The position numbers were made by a program, and so were the translations under genes. This document shows, in pieces, positions 7,518-14,541 of a stretch of DNA of 37,095 nucleotides (its first letter is position 1; each line of letters starts with the position of its first letter). The notes beneath the pieces are model-generated. The model worked only from the letters and a program-made list of their open reading frames with translations. It was not told where the DNA came from and did not search any database. Source of the stretch: Aphodoplasma sp045626925 (GTDB taxonomy: Bacteria > Bacillota > Clostridia > UBA1381 > UMGS1253). The stretch spans positions 1 to 37,095 of the forward strand of contig JAZUQZ010000009.1 in assembly GCA_045626925.1 (NCBI GenBank). The letters run 5' to 3'.

Positions 7518-8311
7518 AATTAAAAGACAAAGTAGTTTTAATAACTGCCTCAACCCGAGGAATAGGTCTTGCCATTACTAAATCCTTTGCTAAAGAAGGT
7601 GCTATAGTTTATATGGCAGCAAGAAATTTAGAACTTGCAAAGCAGGAGGCTGACAAGCTAAATTCCGAGGGCTGTATAGTAAGATATGTTTATAACGATG
7701 CAAGTAAGAGCGAATCTTATATTTCTATGACTGATGAAGTAATAAAAGATGCAGGGCGTATTGATGTTTTGGTTAACAACTTCGGCACTTCAAATCCAGG
7801 AAAAGACCTTGACTTTTCAAATACCGATACAGAGGTTTTCTTTGATATTGTAAATATCAATTTAAGAAGTGTATTTATGGCTAGCAAAGAAGCAGCTAAA
7901 CATATGGCGAAAAACGGTGGCGGAAGTATTATAAACATATCCTCTGTAGGCGGACTTATTCCGGATATTTCACAAGTAGCATATGGGACAAGTAAGGCTG
8001 CTATTAATTATCTGACTAAACTGATAGCCGTACACGAAGCAAAAAATAATATTCGCTGTAATGCAATCTTACCGGGAATGACTGCAACCGATGCAGTAGA
8101 GAAAAATCTTACGGAGGGATTCAGAGAACTATTTATGCGCCATATTCCGTTTAAAAGAATGGGCGCACCTGAAGAAATTGCCACAGCAGCAGTTTACTTT
8201 GCATCAGATGATTCTGCTTATACCACGGGGCAAATACTGACGGTATCAGGCGGTTTTGGTTTGGCGACACCTGTATATGGAGATTTGTCAGACAAATTAA
8301 ATCGTAGATAG
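7514..8311 (+). CDS. SDR-family dehydrogenase, 7-alpha-hydroxysteroid dehydrogenase-like
   Basis: A 265-aa classical short-chain dehydrogenase. Visible are the cofactor loop TASTRGIG (11-18), AARN at 35-38 (Arg37 suggests NADP), NNFG at 88-91, catalytic Ser143/Ser144, Tyr157 and Lys161 (YGTSK), and PGMTATDA. The start MKLKDKVVLITASTRGIG, the pattern VLVNNFGTSNP, the PDISQVAYGTSKAAIN stretch, NNIRCNAILPG, and the C-terminal VSGGFGLATP resemble, from memory, clostridial 7-alpha-hydroxysteroid dehydrogenases that oxidise or epimerise bile acids. The closing GGF-LGTP-like tail is more typical of those than of FabG. It overlaps the BaiG-like carrier gene by 4 nt. A general SDR with another alcohol substrate cannot be excluded. 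Confidence 0.8.
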   Translation: MKLKDKVVLITASTRGIGLAITKSFAKEGAIVYMAARNLELAKQEADKLNSEGCIVRYVYNDASKSESYISMTDEVIKDAGRIDVLVNNFGTSNPGKDLDFSNTDTEVFFDIVNINLRSVFMASKEAAKHMAKNGGGSIINISSVGGLIPDISQVAYGTSKAAINYLTKLIAVHEAKNNIRCNAILPGMTATDAVEKNLTEGFRELFMRHIPFKRMGAPEEIATAAVYFASDDSAYTTGQILTVSGGFGLATPVYGDLSDKLNRR

Positions 8312-8318
8312 ACAAAAA

Positions 8319-8359
8319 CACAGACGGAGCTTCAAAATTTCTCCATCTGTGGTTTTTTT
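8319..8359 (+). terminator. Terminator of the MFS-SDR operon
   Basis: An 11-bp stem with one mismatch (8319-8329 with 8341-8351) followed by GTTTTTTTG, immediately after the SDR stop. Confidence 0.88.
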
Positions 8360-8383
8360 GTTGTTTTTTTCATACATACATGA

Positions 8384-8389
8384 TATAAT
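8384..8389 (+). promoter_or_regulatory. -10 box of the ferritin gene
   Basis: TATAAT at 8384-8389, with only a weak -35 (TTGTTT, 8361-8366) 17 bp upstream, within the T-tract that ends the previous operon. Ribosome binding site CGGAGG follows at 8402-8407. Confidence 0.55.
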
Positions 8390-8416
8390 AAAGATAAAAA
8401 ACGGAGGTATAATATT

Positions 8417-8929
8417 ATGATGAACGAAAAAGTACATGAACTTTTAAATCAACAGATCAACAAAGAGTTCTATTCTGCGTATCTCTACCTTGATTTCTCG
8501 AATTATTTTGAAGAGGTAGGTCTTGACGGATTTGCCAACTGGTATAAGATTCAGGCACAGGAAGAGCGTGACCATGCAATGCTTTTCTATCAGTATCTCC
8601 AAAACGAGAATCAAAAAGTAACACTTGAGGCTATTGCAAAACCTGACAAGACATTTTCTAGCCATATGGATGTTTTAAAGGCAGGACTTGAACACGAAGA
8701 ATATGTAACATCACTTATAAATGACATTTATGCAGCAGCATACAATGTTAAAGATTTTCGCACAATGCAGTTCCTTGATTGGTTTGTTAAGGAACAAGGT
8801 GAAGAGGAAACAAATGCAAATGATTTGATTACAAAGATGGAACTTTTTGGTTCGGATCCAAAAAGTCTTTATATGCTCAATCAGGAACTTGCAGCACGAG
8901 TTTATACAGCTCCGTCGTTAGTTTTATAA
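8417..8929 (+). CDS. Non-heme ferritin
   Basis: A 170-aa ferritin of the bacterial FtnA type that oxidises and stores iron in a 24-mer shell. Ferroxidase ligands are visible: Glu17-type (NKEFYSAYLYL), the EERDHA motif at about 49-54 (Glu, Glu, His), and E-EE in VKEQGEEETNA for the second site. No haem-binding Met of bacterioferritin is apparent. ATG at 8417 lies 9 nt after the CGGAGG ribosome binding site. It has its own promoter downstream of the bile-acid-type operon. Removing free iron complements the AhpCF peroxide defence in the same island. Confidence 0.95.
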   Translation: MMNEKVHELLNQQINKEFYSAYLYLDFSNYFEEVGLDGFANWYKIQAQEERDHAMLFYQYLQNENQKVTLEAIAKPDKTFSSHMDVLKAGLEHEEYVTSLINDIYAAAYNVKDFRTMQFLDWFVKEQGEEETNANDLITKMELFGSDPKSLYMLNQELAARVYTAPSLVL

Positions 8930-9147
8930 TTTTTTATAAAAGCTTTATAAGAGCAAAATGTTAAGATTAAAGCCTTATGGGAAATTTTAATTAGTCTTAT
9001 ACGAAAGAGCTTTTTTGACCACATGTTATCCCACAGTTAGAAATGTAACAGGCGGAAACAGTGGAAATAAGAGGTCCAAAGAGTATGTTGAATGTAGCCA
9101 AAAGGGCTAAAAAAGCAAAAACCGCTATATATCAGGCTTTAGAGCGT
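8930..9147. other. Gene-free stretch at the right island edge
   Basis: About 220 bp between ferritin and the tRNA-Pro fragment. Apart from the edge motif at 9014-9035 I see no intact gene. Short open stretches on the plus strand (for example one reading KRAKKAKTAIYQALERVRDE at about 9103-9160) may be remnants but match nothing I recognise. Confidence 0.5.
9014..9035. repeat. Island-edge motif, right copy
   Basis: Shares the 13 nt TTTGACCACATGT and a trailing CCACA with 3304-3324, same orientation. It lies 113 bp inside the right tRNA fragment; the left copy lies 67 bp inside the left repeat. Confidence 0.5.
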
Positions 9148-9193
9148 GTTCGGGACGAAGGGGCCGCAGGTTTAAATCTTGTCATCCCGACCA
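9148..9193 (+). repeat. tRNA-Pro 3' fragment (right attachment-type repeat)
   Basis: 46 nt matching 3192-3237 with three substitutions, ending at CCA. The preceding sequence cannot form a D-arm or acceptor partner, so this is not a functional tRNA. Confidence 0.85.
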
Positions 9194-9196
9194 TAT

Positions 9197-9226
9197 CGAG
9201 TGTTCATAAATGAACACTCGTTTTTT
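9197..9226 (+). terminator. Terminator after the tRNA-Pro fragment
   Basis: Perfect 10-bp stem CGAGTGTTCA/TGAACACTCG with TAAA loop and six T residues. No complete plus-strand gene sits directly before it, so it is probably the original tRNA-Pro terminator displaced by the island. It is not T-rich in the direction of the convergent LysR gene. Confidence 0.88.
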
Positions 9227-9246
9227 ATTTTTATGCGATTTAAAAA

Positions 9247-10137
9247 CTAATTTGCAAATTCGTTTTGCATTACATATTCTAAAAAAGCATTCAAATGATT
9301 CGAAATCCATTTGTTTTTATGATATATAAGCTGTTTCCATATATCGATATTAAAATCGCATACATCAATATATGCAAGTTTTCCTTCTTTGACCTTTTTT
9401 TCTGTAACAAATTCGGGCAAAAATGATATGGCCACACCTTTTTCAAGCTCATTTGTTATCAAATCTGTTCTGCCAATCTCTAATACAGGCTTTATCTGGA
9501 GAGATTTTTTAGCAAGCGCTTTGTCAAAGCTGTGACGATAACCTACGCCTTTTTCTGTAAGCATAAACGGCTCATCTATAAGCTCCTCAATTTTAACATT
9601 TTTCTTTTTTGCAAAGCGTGATGCTGAACTTGTTACAAAGTTCATATTCACAAGCTCTTCTTTTGCAATTATATAATCTTGATGATATACACGGCTATCA
9701 AGAGTAAAAATAACATCTGCTTCATTTCTGTCAAGGATTTTAAACATATCATCCGTATCAGCTGTTGAAAATTTTAGAAATATTTTTGGATACTTTTTGT
9801 AAAAATCATTATAATTTCGCGTAAGCATTATCTCGCATACAGAATCGGGCGTTACGGCATGAATATCGCCGGATATTTTTGTAGAATTCGTTACGCTTTG
9901 CTTCAATTCTTCACTAAGACCTATTATTTTGTGAGCATAGCGTTTGAGTTCGTTGCCTTTTTCTGTAAGAGTGATAGTGTGATTTATTCGTTCAAACAAA
10001 AGACACCCAAGCTCATCCTCGAGTTGTTTTATCTGAAAAGATACGGTTGATTGTGTATATCCAAGCGCCTGTGCCGCTTTTGAAAAGCCATTTAGTTCGG
10101 CAACATGGACAAAAGTTATAAGATTTCTTATCTCCAT
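9247..10137 (-). CDS. LysR-family transcriptional regulator
   Basis: A 296-aa LysR-type regulator. The N-terminal winged HTH (residues 1-60) carries the typical pattern FSKAAQALGYTQSTVSFQIKQLEDELGCLLFER. Residues about 90-296 form the periplasmic-binding-protein-like effector domain. It diverges from the tryptophanase-like gene, so by LysR convention it should control that gene in response to a substrate or product, possibly an aromatic amino acid. A T-N11-A palindrome (10187-10201) lies in the intergenic region. It has its own good promoter, and the two divergent transcripts start close together, allowing autoregulation. Confidence 0.93.
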   Translation of the reverse strand: MEIRNLITFVHVAELNGFSKAAQALGYTQSTVSFQIKQLEDELGCLLFERINHTITLTEKGNELKRYAHKIIGLSEELKQSVTNSTKISGDIHAVTPDSVCEIMLTRNYNDFYKKYPKIFLKFSTADTDDMFKILDRNEADVIFTLDSRVYHQDYIIAKEELVNMNFVTSSASRFAKKKNVKIEELIDEPFMLTEKGVGYRHSFDKALAKKSLQIKPVLEIGRTDLITNELEKGVAISFLPEFVTEKKVKEGKLAYIDVCDFNIDIWKQLIYHKNKWISNHLNAFLEYVMQNEFAN

Positions 10138-10186
10138 TTTTTACAGCTCCTTGCAATCGAAAAAATCGATAGCTCACATTAAAACT

Positions 10187-10201
10187 ATTTGTTTTACAAA
10201 T
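10187..10201. promoter_or_regulatory. Candidate LysR operator
   Basis: Perfect palindrome ATTTG-TTTTA-CAAAT fitting the LysR box T-N11-A (T10188 and A10200). It lies about 27 bp upstream of the TATAAT (10228-10233) of the divergent lyase gene, which lacks a good -35 box. Confidence 0.55.
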
Positions 10202-10211
10202 CGTTATTCAT

Positions 10212-10240
10212 ATTGTATACTATGTAATATAATTTGTCAA
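10212..10240 (-). promoter_or_regulatory. Promoter of the LysR gene
   Basis: On the minus strand TTGACA (10235-10240), 17-bp spacer, TACAAT (10212-10217). It overlaps the -10 box of the opposite transcript (10228-10233), so the two promoters probably interfere. Confidence 0.7.
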
Positions 10241-10263
10241 TTAGTTTTATGGAGGAAAAATAA

Positions 10264-11712
10264 ATGCCGGAAATCAAATTTTACAAAAGAGATAATATCC
10301 CTATGGAGATGCATAAGGTAAAGGTTGTTCAAAAGCTTAATCTTTTGCCCGCAGATGAAAGACTTGAGAAAATGAAAGAGGCAGGTTTTAACACCTTTAT
10401 GCTTCATAACGGGGACATATTTATGGATATGCTTACCGATTCGGGCGTAAATGCAATGAGCGATAATATGCAATCGGCTATGCTTCGTGCAGACGATGCA
10501 TATGCAGGAAGTGAAACTTTTTATCGTATGCGCGACAAGCTTGAAGAAATATTTGGAATAAAGTATCTTCTTCCAACACATCAAGGAAGAGCATGTGAGC
10601 ACATCATTGCACAACATCTTGTAAAACCTGATAACTGTGTAATTATGAACTACCACTTTACAACATCAAAGGCACATGTTACACGCCTTGGCGGTCGTGT
10701 TGAGGAGCTTGTAAAGGACGAGGGATTGATTGCAAAGAGCAATCTTCCGTTTAAGGGTAATATTGATATAAACAAGGTAAAGGCTTGTATAGCAAAAGAG
10801 GGCGCATCAAATATTGCATATATGCGTCTTGAAGCGGGCACGAACCTTATCGGTGGACAGCCTATTTCATACGAAAATATGAAAGAGGCAACAGAGCTTG
10901 CAAAAGAAAATGGCATTCTTACAGTCCTTGATGCATCGCTTTTGCAGGACAACTTATACTTCATAAAAATGCGTGAAGAGTCCATGAAGGACAAGTCGAT
11001 TAGAGAAATTACAAGAATGGTTGCAGACTTGTTTGATGTAATATATTTTTCAGCAAGAAAATTTGGCTTTGGCAGAGGTGGCGGAATACTTATTCGTGAT
11101 GAAAAGCTATTCCACGATATGGAAGACTACATAACAATGTTTGAGGGCTTCTTGACATATGGTGGTATGTCGGTCAAAGAAATGGAAGCTTTGACAATAG
11201 GTTTTGAGGAATCTATGGATTTGGATATTATATCACAGGGACCGCAGTTTATAAATCATTGTGTAAATGAGCTTGATAAATATGGCGTACCGATGATTAC
11301 ACCGGGTGGCGGACTTGGTGCACATATCAATGCAAGAGAGGTTGTAAGTCACATCCCGTCGGAACAATATCCTGCAGGAGCATTGGTAGCTGCGCTTTAC
11401 CTTTGTGGCGGTATAAGAGGTATGGAAAGAGGAACACTTTCAGAGGAGAGAAATCCTGATGGAACAGAGCATATCGCATCTGTTGAGATGGTAAGACTTG
11501 CGTTCCCAAGAAGAGTGTTTACACTTTCTCAAACAGAGTATGTTATCGACAGGGTTAAGTGGCTATACGATAACAGACACCTCGTTGGCGGTTTAAGGTT
11601 CGTTCACGAGCCAAAAACGCTCCGTTTCTTTACAGGAAAGCTTGAGCCGGTATCTGATTGGCCGGAAAAACTGCTTGCAGCATATAAGGCTGAATTTGGT
11701 GAAGACCAATAA
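10264..11712 (+). CDS. Tryptophanase/tyrosine phenol-lyase family PLP enzyme, unusual active site
   Basis: A 482-aa PLP-dependent beta-eliminating lyase homologue, slightly longer than TnaA (471) or tyrosine phenol-lyase (about 456). Conserved: DMLTDSGVNAMSDNMQ, DAYAGSETF (Tyr80), LPTHQGRA, Asp223, PLP lysine Lys266 in FSARKFG, EGFLTYGG, and carboxylate-binding Arg in AFPRR. Differences: TnaA and TPL have Asp-x-x-Arg, the Arg contacting the PLP 3'-oxygen, but here it is DASL with Leu226; and FTTSKAH has Thr133 where TnaA has the catalytic Asp, as in TPL. I therefore do not call it TnaA or TPL; it may act on another aromatic or beta-substituted amino acid. Ribosome binding site GGAGG lies at 10252-10256. 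Monocistronic, divergent from a LysR regulator. Confidence 0.88.
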   Translation: MPEIKFYKRDNIPMEMHKVKVVQKLNLLPADERLEKMKEAGFNTFMLHNGDIFMDMLTDSGVNAMSDNMQSAMLRADDAYAGSETFYRMRDKLEEIFGIKYLLPTHQGRACEHIIAQHLVKPDNCVIMNYHFTTSKAHVTRLGGRVEELVKDEGLIAKSNLPFKGNIDINKVKACIAKEGASNIAYMRLEAGTNLIGGQPISYENMKEATELAKENGILTVLDASLLQDNLYFIKMREESMKDKSIREITRMVADLFDVIYFSARKFGFGRGGGILIRDEKLFHDMEDYITMFEGFLTYGGMSVKEMEALTIGFEESMDLDIISQGPQFINHCVNELDKYGVPMITPGGGLGAHINAREVVSHIPSEQYPAGALVAALYLCGGIRGMERGTLSEERNPDGTEHIASVEMVRLAFPRRVFTLSQTEYVIDRVKWLYDNRHLVGGLRFVHEPKTLRFFTGKLEPVSDWPEKLLAAYKAEFGEDQ

Positions 11713-11725
11713 TAATTAAATATCA

Positions 11726-11762
11726 AAAAGAGCTTTGATAATATTATCAAAGCTCTTTTTTA
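11726..11762. terminator. Bidirectional terminator
   Basis: A 16-bp near-perfect palindrome AAAAAGAGCTTTGATA / TATCAAAGCTCTTTTT with flanking A and T tracts, between the convergent lyase and ACT-domain genes; it serves both. Confidence 0.92.
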
Positions 11763-11812
11763 AGTTTATAGAAACAAAACACAGTAAAACACTTTAGTTT
11801 CTTAGAAATTTT

Positions 11813-12262
11813 TTACAAACAGTTTATATCGTCTTGTTTAACCACCATCAGACCTGATTTTGTAAGAAGTTCTACGATTTGTTCTTTGTCCATATCTTCT
11901 TTTGACAATCTTAAAATCATCAGCGCTTTGTCTTCTGTGATGTAATTTAACGAATACATATACTCAATCGAAATATTGTTTTTCTCAATTATTTCAAGCA
12001 CGCTGTCAAGGCCTGCCGGCTTGTTTGGCACGGCAACACAAATAACATGATTTACTTTTGAAATAAATCCGTTTTCACGAAGCACATTTGTTGCAAATTC
12101 GACATCTTTTTCTCTCACAATTATACGAATAATGCCAAAATGAGTTGTATCTGCAATAGATAAAGCAAGCAAATCGATGTCGTTTTGCCCTAAAATCTTT
12201 GTAAGCGAACGAAGTGTGCCTTTATTGTTTTCAAGATAAACTGAAATCTGTGTTATAAACAT
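11813..12262 (-). CDS. Tandem ACT-domain protein
   Basis: A 149-aa protein made of two ACT repeats (about 1-68 and 70-145): ITQISVYLENNKGTLRSLTKILGQNDIDLLALSI, then HVICVAVPNKPAGLDSVLEIIEKNNISIEYMYS. ACT domains bind amino acids as allosteric sensors. It has no catalytic domain. It follows the phenylacetate-CoA ligase by 12 bp with a strong AGGAGG ribosome binding site and is under the same T-box leader. This ligase/ACT pairing is common in anaerobes, often near indolepyruvate-type ferredoxin oxidoreductases (recalled, not checked). A role as aromatic amino acid sensor or ligase regulator is inferred. Confidence 0.92.
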   Translation of the reverse strand: MFITQISVYLENNKGTLRSLTKILGQNDIDLLALSIADTTHFGIIRIIVREKDVEFATNVLRENGFISKVNHVICVAVPNKPAGLDSVLEIIEKNNISIEYMYSLNYITEDKALMILRLSKEDMDKEQIVELLTKSGLMVVKQDDINCL

Positions 12263-12274
12263 ACTTTTACCTCC

Positions 12275-13597
12275 TTATTTTGTAAGCCCTCTGTTATCAA
12301 TTATTCTCTTTGCTTTTCCCTCAGAACGCGGGATAGATTTTGGCGCCACAAGCTTGACAACTGCCGCAACACCAACAACTGATTTTATCTGTTCTGTGAT
12401 TTTGCCCTGGATTTTTTCGATATCAGAAACTGTATCCGAGAATATTTCTTCTGTAAGCTCTACCTGCACTTCAAGTCTATCGGTTGAATTTACTCTGTCA
12501 ACAACAAGCATATAGTGTGGCGAAACGCCCGGAATTTTAAGGAGCACTTCTTCAATCTGGCTTGGGAATACATTTACGCCACGAATAACAAGCATATCGT
12601 CGGTTCTGCCTGTGATTCGGCTCATTCTCACATGAGTTCTGCCACAAGGACAAGGCTCTTTAGTAAGCGTGCAAATATCGTGAGTGCGATATCTAATCAT
12701 TGGCATACCTGTTTTTGTTATTGTTGTAAATACAAGTTCACCACTCTCGCCATAAGGGAGAGGTTCGCCTGTTTGTGGGTTTACAATCTCGGCAATAACA
12801 TGGTCTTCATTTATATGCATACCGGCTTTGGCAGAACATTCAAATGCAACACCGGGACCTGCAATTTCAGTAAGTCCATAGATATTATATGCATTGATAT
12901 CAAATAAGCTTTCGAGCTTTTCTCGCATTTCTTCTGTCCATGGTTCTGCACCAAAACAACCGGACTTTAGCTTGAATTCTTTTGGGTCATAGCCCATTTC
13001 CTTTAAAGATTCGCCCAAGAAAATTGCATACGATGGCGTACAACAAAGCATTGTAGCGCCCAAATCGTGCATCATCATAAGCTGTCTTTGTGTATTACCG
13101 CTTGACATTGGTATAACCATGGCGCCGACTTCTGATGCTCCCTGATGAGCACCAAGTCCTCCTGTAAATAAGCCATAACCATATGTAACCTGAATTTTAT
13201 CTTCTTTGCCGGCACCTGCGGCAGTTAATGCACGAGCAACCATCTGTGTCCATACATCAACATCGTTTTGTGTATATCCTGAAACAATTGGTTTCCCTGT
13301 TGTGCCGGACGAGCCTTGGATTCTTACAATTTCATCTTGCGGAACAGCCAAAAGACCATAAGGAAACTCGTCGCGCAGGTCAGTTTTATTAGTGAACGGA
13401 AGAAGATGTAAATCATCTGTTCCTTTAATGTCTTCGGGTTTAACGCCTGCTTCGTCCATGCGTTTTTTATACATAGGCACATTATTGTATACATGCGCAA
13501 CTGTTTTTATCAACCTTTCATCCTGAATTTTTTTAATTGACTCTCTGTCCATACATTCTACTTTGGGGTCGTATATTTTGTTTTCTGATATTTTCAT
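12275..13597 (-). CDS. paaK: Phenylacetate-CoA ligase
   Basis: A 440-aa AMP-forming ligase activating phenylacetate or another arylacetate to its CoA thioester. Motifs: P-loop GSSGTTGKP (95-103), YGYGLFTGGLGAHQG, CFGAEPWTEEMRE, YGLTEIAGPG adenylation motif, MIRYRTHDI, and the C-terminal hinge GRTDDMLVIRGVNVFPSQIE. Length matches PaaK (about 435-440). It is the first gene after the T-box leader, with GAAAGGAAAG upstream of the ATG. Control by a leader that I read as Phe-specific suggests activation of phenylacetate for reductive carboxylation to phenylpyruvate during Phe shortage, rather than catabolism. Arylacetate preference (phenyl versus indolyl) cannot be read. Confidence 0.95.
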   Translation of the reverse strand: MKISENKIYDPKVECMDRESIKKIQDERLIKTVAHVYNNVPMYKKRMDEAGVKPEDIKGTDDLHLLPFTNKTDLRDEFPYGLLAVPQDEIVRIQGSSGTTGKPIVSGYTQNDVDVWTQMVARALTAAGAGKEDKIQVTYGYGLFTGGLGAHQGASEVGAMVIPMSSGNTQRQLMMMHDLGATMLCCTPSYAIFLGESLKEMGYDPKEFKLKSGCFGAEPWTEEMREKLESLFDINAYNIYGLTEIAGPGVAFECSAKAGMHINEDHVIAEIVNPQTGEPLPYGESGELVFTTITKTGMPMIRYRTHDICTLTKEPCPCGRTHVRMSRITGRTDDMLVIRGVNVFPSQIEEVLLKIPGVSPHYMLVVDRVNSTDRLEVQVELTEEIFSDTVSDIEKIQGKITEQIKSVVGVAAVVKLVAPKSIPRSEGKAKRIIDNRGLTK

Positions 13598-13750
13598 TTA
13601 AATCTTTCCTTTCTGTTTATTATAAAAAAGCTATTGCAGTATATCTTGCTATCTTTTCAGTGCATAATTTTTGAAATTTTCTCCTCTCTAAAAATTTTTG
13701 TAGTATAGTTTAAAAGTCAGGCTCTCCTGGCTGTCTGATAAAAATAAAAT

Positions 13751-13792
13751 AAAAAAATCTCTTTAACAAATAAAAAAATCTGTTAAAGAGAC
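13751..13792 (-). terminator. T-box-controlled terminator
   Basis: Stem TCTCTTTAACA/TGTTAAAGAGA-like arms (13759-13768 with 13782-13791) followed on the minus strand by seven T residues and more T-rich sequence. It competes with the antiterminator formed by the T-box core. Confidence 0.88.
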
Positions 13793-14030
13793 GAATTTAC
13801 AAATCCGCGGTACCACTCTTCTTGCATAAATGCTTATATACATTTATACCACTTTAAGCTCCAACAAGCTCCTTGCACTAACGCAGCATTCGCGGAAGAA
13901 ACTACTCATCTTTCGATTTTCCCTTCTCCAACTCAAAAGTGAAAGGCTCGGATATACACCGCTTTCGGCTCGCACCAACCGCCGTATCTCTCATCGCTTT
14001 AGTATATCTGCCATCTTCGTCACAGTTATT
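13751..14030 (-). promoter_or_regulatory. T-box leader, probably Phe-specific (UUC)
   Basis: Minus-strand leader of paaK-ACT. The T-box core AGAGTGGTACCGCGG lies at 13806-13819, upstream of a terminator hairpin (13759-13792, then a long U tract). Stem I is recognisable: GACGAAGATGGC at its base, AGAGA bulge, the apical GGTGCGAGCC motif, and GAGTTGG at the 3' end. Aligning the usual xxx-ACnnnnGAG pattern gives TTC in GCCTTTCACTTTTGAG, so the specifier is UUC (Phe). The UGGU of the T-box would pair with discriminator A, right for tRNA-Phe. When uncharged tRNA-Phe binds, the operon is read through. T-box identity is near certain; the specifier is a manual alignment, and CAC or CCU readings are possible. 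Confidence 0.9.
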
Positions 14031-14036
14031 ACAATA

Positions 14037-14065
14037 ATTGTAACCCTTTAAAATTGATTTGTCAA
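14037..14065 (-). promoter_or_regulatory. Promoter of the T-box / paaK operon
   Basis: On the minus strand TTGACA (14060-14065), 17-bp spacer, TACAAT (14037-14042), just upstream of stem I. Confidence 0.88.
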
Positions 14066-14199
14066 GAGTTTTTAAAAATTTAATAGCTTGCAAGTTTAAT
14101 TGATTAGCATTTTTTTTTATTTGCCTTAATTGTTGATTTTTTTGAATATATATGTTAATATATAAAAGAAAATTTAATATCATCACACAGAGTGTTGAT

Positions 14200-14402
14200 T
14201 GTATCGCAAATGACTCTTAGTCAAGGTACAGTCGGTGGAAAGGGAATGAGGTGTGAACCCTCTGCGATTAAACTGTCGGTGTGTGTGTCAAAGTTTTTAT
14301 GTTCGTCGGTGAAAGCCGGTCATTGGGAAACTGAGAAGGCAGAATATAAAAATGCGAGGGTAAATCTATACCTTATATGGCACGAGTCACAAGACCTGCT
14401 TT
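14200..14402 (+). promoter_or_regulatory. Cobalamin riboswitch
   Basis: An AdoCbl-class aptamer about 200 nt long. Visible landmarks in order: AAGGGAATGAGGTGTGAACCC (the GGGAA...GGTG...AA...CC core), AAACTGT, GCCGGTCATTGGGAAACTGAGAAGGC, and the B12-box-like GAGTCACAAGACCTGC at the 3' end. It precedes the ECF locus, so cobalamin should shut down expression. The expression platform is unclear: 14403-14540 has AT-rich sequence but no obvious strong terminator. Confidence 0.9.
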
Positions 14403-14541
14403 GATATTATCCTGTTAAGTGCATATTTGCATAGGGGTAATATTTTCAGATTGAGGTGCCAAAATGTATGCTTTTGGTTTTTGTTCCATATTCTCATCTG
14501 AATTGTGATTCATCACAGAAAAACTCAGCTGTGGTAATTTT

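Larger units (their letters stand above)
3192..9193 (+). mobile_element. Candidate genomic island at tRNA-Pro (decayed, no integrase seen)
   Basis: The segment is bounded by the 3' half of tRNA-Pro (3192-3237) and a direct copy (9148-9193) with 3 mismatches in 46 nt, both ending at CCA. The left copy completes a working tRNA; the right copy has no 5' half and is followed by its own strong terminator, as expected of a displaced original tRNA 3' end. A shared 13-nt motif lies just inside each end. Cargo is ahpCF, an MFS transporter, an SDR and ferritin. No intact integrase is present; 3281-3726 and 8930-9147 are gene-free and may hold its remains. The mismatches indicate an old, fixed insertion. 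Confidence 0.6.

Noticed and set aside
9103..9193. A second tRNA-Pro gene at the right island edge
   Set aside because: Only the 3' half matches. The preceding bases cannot form the D-arm or the 5' acceptor strand, and three positions of the T-arm and anticodon side are changed.
13902..14186. Small coding frames across 13830-14186 on both strands
   Set aside because: They fall in the T-box leader and its promoter, whose RNA structure explains the sequence.
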